A DNA stretch of 64,000 nucleotides. Source: an uncultured Prochlorococcus sp. (GTDB lineage Bacteria; Cyanobacteriota; Cyanobacteriia; PCC-6307; Cyanobiaceae). Position numbers and translations under genes: made by a program. Below the pieces are notes generated by a model, which saw only the letters and a program-made list of their open reading frames with translations, did no database searches and was not told the origin of the DNA. The DNA lies in NCBI GenBank assembly GCA_902572075.1, contig CACGER010000001.1, positions 62,001 to 126,000 of the forward strand, in the 5' to 3' direction. Shown here in pieces: positions 56,276 through 64,000 of the stretch (position 1 is the first letter of the stretch; each line of letters opens with the position of its first letter).

Positions 56276-56680
56276 ATGGCAATTTCTCTAAAAGTTTTAG
56301 CTCCTAATAAAAATGTTTATCAAGGCGAAGCTGAAGAAGTCATCCTTCCAAGTACTACTGGTCAACTTGGTATATTACCAGGACATATCTCTTTAGTTAC
56401 TGCTATAGATATTGGCGTTTTAAGGCTAAGAATGAATTCCCAATGGAAATCAATAGCTCTAATGGGAGGCTTCGCTGAAATTGAATCAGATGAGGTCATA
56501 GTTTTAGTAAATAATGCTGAAATTGGTTCTGAAATTGATGTTCAAAATGCTGAACAAGATCTTCAAAAAGCAAAATTAACAATTAGCAAATTTTCTGAAA
56601 ATGAAAAAGACCCAGAAAAAATTAAAGCCTTGAAAGAGGTTTCGAAGGCTGAGGCTAGGATTCAAGCTGCAAAGAACTAA
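56276..56680 (+). CDS. atpC: ATP synthase F1 subunit epsilon
   Basis: The 134-residue protein has the N-terminal beta sandwich ([20 protein letters not shown]) and a C-terminal helical region ([20 protein letters not shown]) that can inhibit rotation. It is in an operon with the beta subunit. Confidence 0.95.
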   Translation: MAISLKVLAPNKNVYQGEAEEVILPSTTGQLGILPGHISLVTAIDIGVLRLRMNSQWKSIALMGGFAEIESDEVIVLVNNAEIGSEIDVQNAEQDLQKAKLTISKFSENEKDPEKIKALKEVSKAEARIQAAKN

Positions 56681-56683
56681 TTA

Positions 56684-57160
56684 TTAAGCGGTTCCACAAA
56701 AAGTTACTTCTGGAAACTTTAACTTTGCTTCTTCTAATTTCTTGATTTTTCCTTCTTCTTGCCAATAATTTATTACTTCAGTAGCTTTATTCAATATTTC
56801 TACTCTTTCATTATCTGTAATCCAACCTTTATTTTCTAGTTCACTTTTTAATTTTTCCCAAGCATCATCTCTTGGCCAAAAATAATAAGCAGTGAGAGGA
56901 CTTGGGCCTCCACCTACTATTTGATCTACTGCTAATGCCACATTATCAGGTAACCACAGTACTTTAATAATGAACCTTCCCTCATCAGGCTTGGGGGTAT
57001 ACCCAGTAGGTACTCCTTCTTCATCAATTGTGGCTGCTGCTAAAACAGCTGAAGCACCCATCATTCCTGAAATAGGAGAAGAATTTTTAGACTTTGGGGC
57101 ATCACTGTTTTTTTCCTTTGTTTCTGTTGAATTTTGTTTTAACTTATCTGATGAAGTCAT
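56684..57160 (-). CDS. Ribosomal protein PSRP-3/Ycf65 with N-terminal extension
   Basis: The C-terminal 100 residues match PSRP-3 (Ycf65), a small-subunit protein of cyanobacterial and plastid ribosomes: [20 protein letters not shown], then [20 protein letters not shown] and [16 protein letters not shown]. About 60 extra N-terminal residues are Ser/Lys/Asn-rich and then Ala/Gly-rich, so they are probably disordered. It converges with atpC at a distance of three bases. Confidence 0.85.
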   Translation of the reverse strand: MTSSDKLKQNSTETKEKNSDAPKSKNSSPISGMMGASAVLAAATIDEEGVPTGYTPKPDEGRFIIKVLWLPDNVALAVDQIVGGGPSPLTAYYFWPRDDAWEKLKSELENKGWITDNERVEILNKATEVINYWQEEGKIKKLEEAKLKFPEVTFCGTA

Positions 57161-57267
57161 TCACTTATTTATGTTTAATAAATAATTTATCAGTTTATGG
57201 TCACATTTTGATTAATTTATTCAAAATTTTTTTGATTTTAGTTTTTCAATCCTTCTTAGTTGGATTT

Positions 57268-57426
57268 TTATCTATCATGAGATACTTCATAAAAATCATA
57301 AATAGTGGCTTCCAATGAATCCCAAAGATCTTTGGGAATATCGTTTTCTTCTGCGAACATGCCAAGCTGACTAGCTAAGCCTCTTGCTTGAGAGAGTTTC
57401 GAATCATATGAATCGGACTTATTCAT
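57268..57426 (-). CDS. Conserved small protein, 52 aa
   Basis: A short soluble protein (LSQARGLASQLGMFAEENDI, then PKDLWDSLEATIYDFYEVSH) too regular to be chance. No named domain. It lies between PSRP-3 and pepP, all on the minus strand. Confidence 0.6.
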   Translation of the reverse strand: MNKSDSYDSKLSQARGLASQLGMFAEENDIPKDLWDSLEATIYDFYEVSHDR

Positions 57427-57480
57427 TTTTGAGCATTAAACTTAATAAAAAATAAATCTATTAACTTGATAAGTCAAATT

Positions 57481-58806
57481 TCAAAATTCTAAATCAGAAA
57501 TTTCTTTTAGTGCAGCAATACTTAAAACTTCTGGGTTTGCATCTGTGACCAGGACATCGTCTTCTATTCTTATCCCTATGCCTTTCCATTTCTCATCTAT
57601 AGGGGGTTGTCCCTCAGGTACTGGGATCCTATCACTTATGTAAATTCCAGGTTCTACCGTAAGAATCATTCCATTCTGTAATGGCACTTCATAGTCCCCC
57701 ATTCTGTATGCTCCAACATCATGAACATCTAAGCCGAGCCAATGTCCAGTTCTATGCATGTAAAGATGTTTATAAGATTGATTCTCAATTATCTCCTCAG
57801 TACTGCCTGACAATAAACCAACTTCTTTTAATCCTTCTATGAGAATTGTTAAAGCAACATTATGAACATGACTAGAATTCGATCCCTTTACAGCACTTTT
57901 AATTGCATTTTTCTGTGCACTCAATACGATTTCATAGATAACTTTTTGCTCATTCGAAAATTTACCACCAATTGGAATAGTTCTAGTTATGTCCCCATTG
58001 TAATAATCAACTAGTGAACAACCAGCATCCACTAACAATAAATCTTCCTTCTTCAAGGGTGAGTTATTTGAAGTGTAATGCAAAATACAGGCGTTATCTC
58101 CTGATGCAACAATTGAGTTATAAGCTGGTCCTCTCGCCCCTTTTTCCAGAAAAAATCCCTCTAGAAGACCCTGAATTTGTCTTTCATTTTTCTTTGATGA
58201 GATTGATTCTCTAACTAATTCATGAGCTTCTGCTGAGATTTGAATAGCCTCTCTCATTCTCTTAATTTCAAATTCACTTTTAATTAATCTCATCTCATTT
58301 AAATAAATTTCTGGAGATTTTATAGAATTTCCACCAATCCCTAATCTTGAGCGATTTTCAAGTTGTTGTGAAAAAATTTCCAGTATTATTTTCTCAACTG
58401 ATGGATGCTTACCAATAGAAAAAACAAGTTCGTCAGAACCATTTATATAGGCTGGGAGTAAATCTTTTAATTCATTTATTGAGTGAGCCTTATCAGCATT
58501 AAACTCTTTTTCAGCACCTTCTAAACCCCATCTAAAGCCATGCCAGACTTCGCTTATAACATCTTTAGGAGCAACAAACATAATAAATCTCTCTCCCTTT
58601 GGCTTATGCGATAAGAAAAGAGCGATTGCATCTGGCTCATCGAAACCGGTTAAATACCAAAAATTACTATCTTGTCTAAAAGGATATTCACAATCAGCAT
58701 GATGCTTTACGAGACTAGCACCAGGGATAATAGCAGCTTTTCCATTTAATTTATTGAGGAAGATTTCTCTTCTTTCTTCAAAAACTTTATTTTCAGGTTT
58801 CAACAT
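57481..58806 (-). CDS. pepP: Xaa-Pro aminopeptidase
   Basis: The 441-residue metallopeptidase (M24B) removes N-terminal residues before proline. The N-terminal domain includes YPFRQDSNFWYLTGFDEPDA. The dinuclear-metal ligands lie in LLVDAGCSLVDYYNGDITRT, MHRTGHWLGLDVHD, TVEPGIYI and GIRIEDDV, in the expected order. It is divergent from the CNNM gene. Confidence 0.94.
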   Translation of the reverse strand: MLKPENKVFEERREIFLNKLNGKAAIIPGASLVKHHADCEYPFRQDSNFWYLTGFDEPDAIALFLSHKPKGERFIMFVAPKDVISEVWHGFRWGLEGAEKEFNADKAHSINELKDLLPAYINGSDELVFSIGKHPSVEKIILEIFSQQLENRSRLGIGGNSIKSPEIYLNEMRLIKSEFEIKRMREAIQISAEAHELVRESISSKKNERQIQGLLEGFFLEKGARGPAYNSIVASGDNACILHYTSNNSPLKKEDLLLVDAGCSLVDYYNGDITRTIPIGGKFSNEQKVIYEIVLSAQKNAIKSAVKGSNSSHVHNVALTILIEGLKEVGLLSGSTEEIIENQSYKHLYMHRTGHWLGLDVHDVGAYRMGDYEVPLQNGMILTVEPGIYISDRIPVPEGQPPIDEKWKGIGIRIEDDVLVTDANPEVLSIAALKEISDLEF

Positions 58807-58879
58807 AGATTTTGTATTGGCGTGTTTTAAAAAAAATGGAAGAATGAATTAACACAGATTTAGTAACTAATCAATTTTA

Positions 58880-59863
58880 ATGGAACCAAGTGTTTACGGT
58901 TTAATTGTTCTTATAATAATTATCTTAATTGGCTCAGCATGTTGTTCGGGAGTAGAAGCTGCTTTTTTAGCTGTAAATTCGATTCGAATTCTAGAGATAG
59001 CCTCTAAACAAAAACCAAAGAGTTCTGCAAATCAACTCCTTAAACTTAGAAAACATCTTGGAAGAACATTAACTGTAATTACTATTACTAATAATGGATT
59101 TAACATAATTGGAAGTCTTATTTTAGGTGTATATGGAGCATTGGTTATTAATAGTAGTTATGGCCTAACCCTCTTTTCAATTTCTTTTTACATACTTGTC
59201 GTACTATTAGGAGAAGTACTGCCTAAGGCTCTTGGTACAAGATTCTCAGTTCAAATAGCATTATTATCAGTTCCTATCTTGAGAATATTGCATACTTTAA
59301 TGAGGCCATTTTTAGTATTAATAGAACAAATATTTCCAGTTATTACGGCAGAAAATGAAATTTCAACAGATGAAGAAGAAATTAGACAAATGGCAAAAAT
59401 TGGAAGCCAAAAAGGTTTGATAGAAGCTGATGAAGCAGCAATGATATTTAAGGTTTTTCAATTAAATGATTTAAAAGCTAAAGATTTAATGATCCCTAGA
59501 GTATCAGCACCTTGTCTTGATGGGTCTTCGAATCTTGAAGAAATTTCAAAACTTATAATGTCTGACGGCTCTCCATGGTGGGTTATTTTAGGAGATAAAG
59601 TTGACAAAATACAAGGGGTAGTAAAGCGTGAAAAAATGTTGGCAGAATTAGTTAATGGGGAAAATAAAAAATTATTATCTGAAATTTGCGAACCCGTGGA
59701 CTACATTCCAGAAATGATTAAAGCAGATCAATTATTAACTAAATTTGACAAGAATCATAAAGGAGTGAAAGTAGTAGTAGATGAATTTGGGGGATTCGTG
59801 GGAATTATTGGTGCAGAAGATGTGTTATCTGTATTAGCAGGTTGGTGGAAAAATAAATCATGA
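58880..59863 (+). CDS. CNNM/DUF21 membrane protein with CBS domains
   Basis: The 327-residue protein has a DUF21 (CNNM) membrane domain (first 150 residues, with GSACCSGVEAAFLAVNSIRI and VLLGEVLPKALGTRFS) followed by paired CBS domains. These proteins are often annotated as hemolysins or Mg/Co transporters. A C-terminal CorC_HlyC domain is absent. It overlaps the following GTPase gene by 4 bases. Confidence 0.85.
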   Translation: MEPSVYGLIVLIIIILIGSACCSGVEAAFLAVNSIRILEIASKQKPKSSANQLLKLRKHLGRTLTVITITNNGFNIIGSLILGVYGALVINSSYGLTLFSISFYILVVLLGEVLPKALGTRFSVQIALLSVPILRILHTLMRPFLVLIEQIFPVITAENEISTDEEEIRQMAKIGSQKGLIEADEAAMIFKVFQLNDLKAKDLMIPRVSAPCLDGSSNLEEISKLIMSDGSPWWVILGDKVDKIQGVVKREKMLAELVNGENKKLLSEICEPVDYIPEMIKADQLLTKFDKNHKGVKVVVDEFGGFVGIIGAEDVLSVLAGWWKNKS

Positions 59864-61101
59864 AACAATTTAAAATTAGAGAAAATTATTTCCTGTTAAA
59901 AAAATGGTGGGAGACTATTGATCTTACCAATTATGAAAAAAGTTTTCTTAATAGAGAAATAATTTCTTTTAATCAACAACTTTTAAGACTCAAAGAAAAA
60001 AAAATAAGAATTGGCGCATATGGTAAATCAGGTGTAGGAAAATCTTCTGTTTTAAATGCTTTATTAAAAAAAGACACCTTCAAAACAGATATTATTAATG
60101 GGACCACAAGAGAAATTCAGTCTGAAGAATTGAAATTTAAAGATCAATCACTCAGCAGTATAGAGTTACTAGATTCTCCAGGATTTGATTTCTGCGATAT
60201 TAAATTCCCAGATAAAGTTTACTCCTCCATAAAACACTCAGATCTTATATTATTCATAATTTCGGGAGATTTAAATAGAAATGAGTTAAACGAAATCAGC
60301 TCTTTTATAAAAGATGGAAAAAAAATTATTTTAATTTTAAATAAAATCGATCTATTTAATAAAAATGAATTAAAAGACATAATTGAAAATATAAAGTTTA
60401 AGCTTCCAAAAGATTTAAATATTCCAATAATCATTAATAATGAAAACAATCTTAAAAATTACATAGCAAAATTAATCAATCAATATGGTGAGATACTATT
60501 AACGCTAAATTCTATTCAATTAGCTGACAAATTGTTTCTGAAAATAAAAGAGCAAAGATTGAAAAGAAGGCAGAAATTAGCTCAATCAACTATTGGTAAA
60601 TTTTCGACTATAAAGGCATCCGCAGTAGTTCTTAATCCTTTTATTTTATTTGATGTTGCTGGTAGTTTTGCACTAGATACAGCATTGATTAACGAATTAA
60701 GTAAGATTTACGGATTAAAGTTGAAAAGTGAATCTACAAGAAAAATATTTAAAAATATATCCATTAATAATTTATGTTTGGGAATTACTCAAGTCGGCGT
60801 TAATACCTCTTTCAACCTTATTAAGAAACTAATTCTTTTAACAGCACCTTTTACTAATGGGCTTTCATTATTACCCTATGGACCCATAGCAATTATTCAA
60901 GCCGCAATCGCGATCTATTCTACAAAAATTCTAGGTAAATTAGCAGCAAAAGAGATATTTGTAAGAAGCAAAGCTTCTTTTATAGAACCTGCTATTTTGT
61001 TCCAAAATATGAATTTTAATGACCCAGAGATTTTTAACTACATAAATATTTATTTTTCAAGTAGGAATTTAAATAATAATTTTGTTAGTTTTCTACCTTA
61101 A
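59860..61101 (+). CDS. Era-like GTPase with hydrophobic C-terminal half
   Basis: The 413-residue protein has a GTPase domain in its first 210 residues: G1 GAYGKSGVGKSS, G3 LDSPGFD, G4 NKID. The remaining part contains hydrophobic segments (LNPFILFDVAGSFALDTALI and LSLLPYGPIAIIQAAIAIY) resembling the DUF697-type membrane-linked GTPases. Function unknown. It is translationally coupled to the CNNM gene (ATGA). Confidence 0.8.
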   Translation: MKQFKIRENYFLLKKWWETIDLTNYEKSFLNREIISFNQQLLRLKEKKIRIGAYGKSGVGKSSVLNALLKKDTFKTDIINGTTREIQSEELKFKDQSLSSIELLDSPGFDFCDIKFPDKVYSSIKHSDLILFIISGDLNRNELNEISSFIKDGKKIILILNKIDLFNKNELKDIIENIKFKLPKDLNIPIIINNENNLKNYIAKLINQYGEILLTLNSIQLADKLFLKIKEQRLKRRQKLAQSTIGKFSTIKASAVVLNPFILFDVAGSFALDTALINELSKIYGLKLKSESTRKIFKNISINNLCLGITQVGVNTSFNLIKKLILLTAPFTNGLSLLPYGPIAIIQAAIAIYSTKILGKLAAKEIFVRSKASFIEPAILFQNMNFNDPEIFNYINIYFSSRNLNNNFVSFLP

Positions 61102-61109
61102 AACTTAAA

Positions 61110-61688
61110 ATGGAAAAAAGCATTGCTTTATTTGGTACGAGTGCTGATCCACCTACAATTGGACACAAAAAAATTCTTGAAGAATTATCCAAAATTTATG
61201 CTTTTACCATTAGCTATGTGAGCAACAACCCCCAAAAAAAGCACATAGAGGATATCTCAATTCGTAGTGATTTATTAAAAACTCTTATTGATGATTTAGA
61301 TAATCCGAAAATTTTATTTAATCAAAAAATAAGTAGCCAATGGGCGGTAGAGTCAATCAAAAAATGTAAAGAGATTTATAAATTTGATAATTTAGATTTT
61401 GTAATCGGGAGTGATTTAATTAAAGATATTTTCTACTGGAAAAATTTTGATAAAATTACTAATGAGGTTAGTTTTTTAGTTCTTTTAAGAGAAGGATATC
61501 CTGTTGAATCAAATACTCTTAAAATGTTAGAAACTAATAAAGTGAAATTTAAGATTTCAACCATAAAAATCCCAAACATTTCAAGTTCTAAGCTCAGATC
61601 AAATTTTAATTATTCTAATTTACCAACTTCAATAATAGATATTGTTAAAAAGAATAATTTATATGAATCCACTAAATTAGTTGAATGA
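61110..61688 (+). CDS. nadD: Nicotinate-nucleotide adenylyltransferase
   Basis: The 192-residue nucleotidyltransferase converts NaMN to NaAD in NAD synthesis. The HxGH-type motif appears as GTSADPPTIGHKKIL, and the C-terminal ISSSKLRS motif is present. It is directly followed by nadE (4-base overlap), the next enzyme of the pathway. Confidence 0.92.
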   Translation: MEKSIALFGTSADPPTIGHKKILEELSKIYAFTISYVSNNPQKKHIEDISIRSDLLKTLIDDLDNPKILFNQKISSQWAVESIKKCKEIYKFDNLDFVIGSDLIKDIFYWKNFDKITNEVSFLVLLREGYPVESNTLKMLETNKVKFKISTIKIPNISSSKLRSNFNYSNLPTSIIDIVKKNNLYESTKLVE

Positions 61689-63382
61689 AGTTTTTACTTG
61701 CTCAAATTAATCCAGTTGTTGGTGATTTAGAGGGTAATGCAAAAAAAATACTTTCTGCTGCTTCGAAAGCCAGCTCAACTTCTGCTGATTTAGTTCTTAC
61801 TCCAGAACTATCACTATGGGGATATCCAGCCAAAGACCTACTTCTAAAAAAAAATCTAATCAAAGATCAATATCAGATTCTTGACAAATTAGCGTTAGAA
61901 ATTAAAAAAAAATATGGTAACTTGAGTATCGCAGTAGGGATAGCTGAGATAATAAATGATTCTTTTTTTCCAAATCTTTATAATTCTATTGCAATGCTTG
62001 AGCGCGGTGAGTGGAAAATAATTGCTCGTAAAATTATTCTTCCCACCTATGAAGTATTTGATGAGAAAAGATACTTTAGATCAGAAGAAAAAGTTTCCGT
62101 ATTAACAAAAGAAATTAATAATAAAACTTGGCGAATTGGTTTTACTATATGTGAGGATTTATGGGTCAACAAAAATATAGAAGGTAGAGGAATTCATAAA
62201 GAGAATCCTATTTTTGATTTAAAGAAAAAAAAAGTTGATATCTTAGTGAACTTGTCTGCCTCACCATATACATTCAAAAAGTTAAAACTAAGATCCAAAG
62301 TTTCCAGTTTTGCGGCTCAATATCTTCAAGTACCGCTGATATATGTAAACCAAATTGGAGCAAATGATAATTTAATTTTTGATGGAAATAGTTTTATTCT
62401 TGATAAGAATGGATCAAAAATTAAACAATTAAATTCCTTTGCAGAAGACCTCTCCAGTTGGGAAATTGATCAAACTAAACCTCAAAAAAATATATTTGAA
62501 AAGTCTGAGATGTCATCAATTTTTGATGCGTTAGTCCTTGGTGTTAAAGATTATGCAAAAAAATGTGGTTTTAAAACAGCTTTAATTGGTTTAAGTGGTG
62601 GCATTGATTCAGCATTAGTTTCAGCAATTGCGACAGCTGCTCTTGGAAGTGAAAATATTTATTGCGTCTCAATGCCTTCTAAATGGAGCTCGACTCATTC
62701 AAAGATTGATGCGAAAGATTTAGCGAGAAGACTAAAGATAAATTTCAATAGCATACCAATTGAAAACTTGATGAGCTCTTTCGAAGAATCTTTTATTAAA
62801 AACATATCTTTCGAGATGGCGGAAATAACAAATCAAAATATTCAGTCAAGGATTAGAGGAACGCTTCTAATGGCGTTAGCAAATCAAGAAAAACATTTAT
62901 TACTTTCAACAGGTAACAAATCGGAATTAGCTGTGGGATATTGCACACTTTATGGTGATATGAATGGGGGATTATCGGTTATTGGGGATTTATATAAAAC
63001 TAATGTTTTTAAATTATGCAATTGGCTTGATAGTGAAGAATCAATTAATCATAGAAAATCTTATGTGTTAGATAGTAATGTAAATATAATTGGAGAAAAT
63101 ATACGTACGAAAGCTCCAAGTGCCGAATTAGGTCCTAATCAGTTAGATACTGATTCTCTTCCGCCTTATTCAATTTTAGATGAGATTCTTAAAGAAATTA
63201 TTGAAGAGAAAAAAGATGTAAAGCAACTTGAAGAAGAAGGGCACGAAAAAGAATTAATTTTAAAAATTATCTCACTAATAAAAAAAGCTGAATTTAAAAG
63301 AAAGCAGGCACCTCCAATCCTAAAACTAAGCAGTCAATCATTGGGAAGTGACTGGAGAGTTCCCATAGCAATATCTCATTAA
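61685..63382 (+). CDS. nadE: Glutamine-dependent NAD synthetase
   Basis: The 565-residue protein has an N-terminal nitrilase-fold glutaminase domain (LTPELSLWGYPAKDL with the catalytic Glu, and a TICEDLW segment with the catalytic Cys) and a C-terminal NAD synthase domain with the PP-loop LSGGIDSALVSAIA. It forms NAD from NaAD. The nadD-nadE pair is a coherent operon. The 3' end overlaps the convergent DUF3326 gene by 4 bases. Confidence 0.95.
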   Translation: MKFLLAQINPVVGDLEGNAKKILSAASKASSTSADLVLTPELSLWGYPAKDLLLKKNLIKDQYQILDKLALEIKKKYGNLSIAVGIAEIINDSFFPNLYNSIAMLERGEWKIIARKIILPTYEVFDEKRYFRSEEKVSVLTKEINNKTWRIGFTICEDLWVNKNIEGRGIHKENPIFDLKKKKVDILVNLSASPYTFKKLKLRSKVSSFAAQYLQVPLIYVNQIGANDNLIFDGNSFILDKNGSKIKQLNSFAEDLSSWEIDQTKPQKNIFEKSEMSSIFDALVLGVKDYAKKCGFKTALIGLSGGIDSALVSAIATAALGSENIYCVSMPSKWSSTHSKIDAKDLARRLKINFNSIPIENLMSSFEESFIKNISFEMAEITNQNIQSRIRGTLLMALANQEKHLLLSTGNKSELAVGYCTLYGDMNGGLSVIGDLYKTNVFKLCNWLDSEESINHRKSYVLDSNVNIIGENIRTKAPSAELGPNQLDTDSLPPYSILDEILKEIIEEKKDVKQLEEEGHEKELILKIISLIKKAEFKRKQAPPILKLSSQSLGSDWRVPIAISH

Positions 63383-64000
63383 TCACTATGAGAACACTGT
63401 TGGATTTTTTTTAAAGGCCGTTTAACTGAATCAAGGTTGATACCTTTTTTGATAGCAAGAATTATACCTGCAGCTTCTAAATAATTATTCACTTCAAAAA
63501 GATTGGAATAATCATAAAAATCATTTGTCACTTTTAATGTATTTTGATTTTTTACAGAGATAATATTTAAACCTTTTTCAATCCCTGCCAATACTGCTTC
63601 TCCACCTAGGGCTCCATTAGGAACAACAATAGATTCAATCTGATCAGGGTGTATTGAGATTGATTCATTTTTAGCAGGTAATTCAACAATGTCAGGGGCA
63701 TTGCTTAACCCAATCAGTACTGATGGTAAAAAGGTGTATCCTATTTCTTCTGCAGCTGCACGAGGATCTAAATTTTCATTCAATTCAATTGGATTTAAAG
63801 CAGGTGCGTGAGCACAGGGGACTTTTAAAAATTTGCTTATTAAATGACTTATAACTGCTTCGACTCCAGAAATAGGATCAACCCCTTTCCCCTCTCGATA
63901 GATATTTGTTTCTAAAGAATCTGAATCATCTGGAAATTTTGCCACAATTGCAATTGCTGTTGCTCCTTTTTCTATTAAACATTTTCCAGCATCAATCAGA
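63379..64000 (-). CDS. DUF3326 family protein (5' end outside window)
   Basis: The frame is open to the right edge, so the N-terminus is missing. The GTG at 63945 is internal: the upstream in-frame residues (LIDAGKCLIEKGATAIAIVA) continue the protein. Segments such as DPISGVEAVISHLISK and VPCAHAPALNPIELN and later SIVVPNGALGGEAVLAG match the DUF3326 family. Function unknown. Confidence 0.8.
   Translation of the reverse strand, partial: LIDAGKCLIEKGATAIAIVAKFPDDSDSLETNIYREGKGVDPISGVEAVISHLISKFLKVPCAHAPALNPIELNENLDPRAAAEEIGYTFLPSVLIGLSNAPDIVELPAKNESISIHPDQIESIVVPNGALGGEAVLAGIEKGLNIISVKNQNTLKVTNDFYDYSNLFEVNNYLEAAGIILAIKKGINLDSVKRPLKKIQQCSHSD

Overview
The window is a very AT-rich bacterial chromosome segment (estimated by eye at about 30% G+C) with tightly packed, short cyanobacterial genes. 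Several markers point to a high-light-adapted Prochlorococcus: a plant-type [2Fe-2S] ferredoxin, a photosystem II S4-domain protein, the plastid-type ribosomal protein PSRP-3/Ycf65, high-light-inducible (Hli) proteins, cyanobacterial DUF1818 and DUF2811 proteins, a cyanobacterial-type RpoZ, and many membrane peptides of 30-60 residues. The assignment is an inference from gene content and composition; no rRNA is present to confirm it.

Region 1 (about 1-20.8 kb) is mostly conserved core: a SpoIID-like protein (cut by the left edge), RNase Z, a pentapeptide-repeat protein, ferredoxin, PrmA, SerA, the PSII S4 protein, tRNA-Val(GAC), an ICMT-like methyltransferase, a flavin oxidase-like protein, DoxX, SDR, MurD, pirin, a GAF protein, an HI0933-type flavoprotein and an EamA transporter. 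Two unusual genes lie here. One is a photolyase-like protein whose FAD domain precedes its putative alpha/beta domain. The other is a free-standing, degenerate NAD-dependent DNA ligase adenylation domain.

Region 2 (about 20.8-45.6 kb) is a low-density accessory region. It has few ordinary genes: two fatty-acid desaturases, DUF805, DUF938, DUF1543, an LptF/G-like permease with a frameshift, a GT39-like glycosyltransferase and a LOG-family protein. Between them lie more than 40 tiny ORFs on both strands. Several fall into small paralogous families recognisable within the window: twin CX3C proteins, proteins with a DDQDGG tail, WLDxLIN proteins, SAESxYG proteins and KEC/C-terminal cysteine proteins. 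Three hli genes sit here behind TTTACA-N17 promoters. At 37.1-37.4 kb a strong minus-strand promoter precedes a GC-rich leader that can form a pseudoknot, followed by a 33-codon ORF. I consider this the best candidate for an undescribed regulatory RNA.

Region 3 (about 45.7-64 kb) returns to core genes: dienelactone hydrolase, EVE, DUF2811, DUF1818, rpoZ, an Hsp70 relative, pyrR, gpmI, secG, groL-groES, atpB-atpC, PSRP-3, pepP, and a tight operon of a CNNM/CBS transporter, a GTPase, nadD and nadE, with a DUF3326 gene cut by the right edge.

Most core genes lack a clear Shine-Dalgarno sequence, while several tiny ORFs in region 2 have strong ones. That contrast supports the tiny ORFs being translated.
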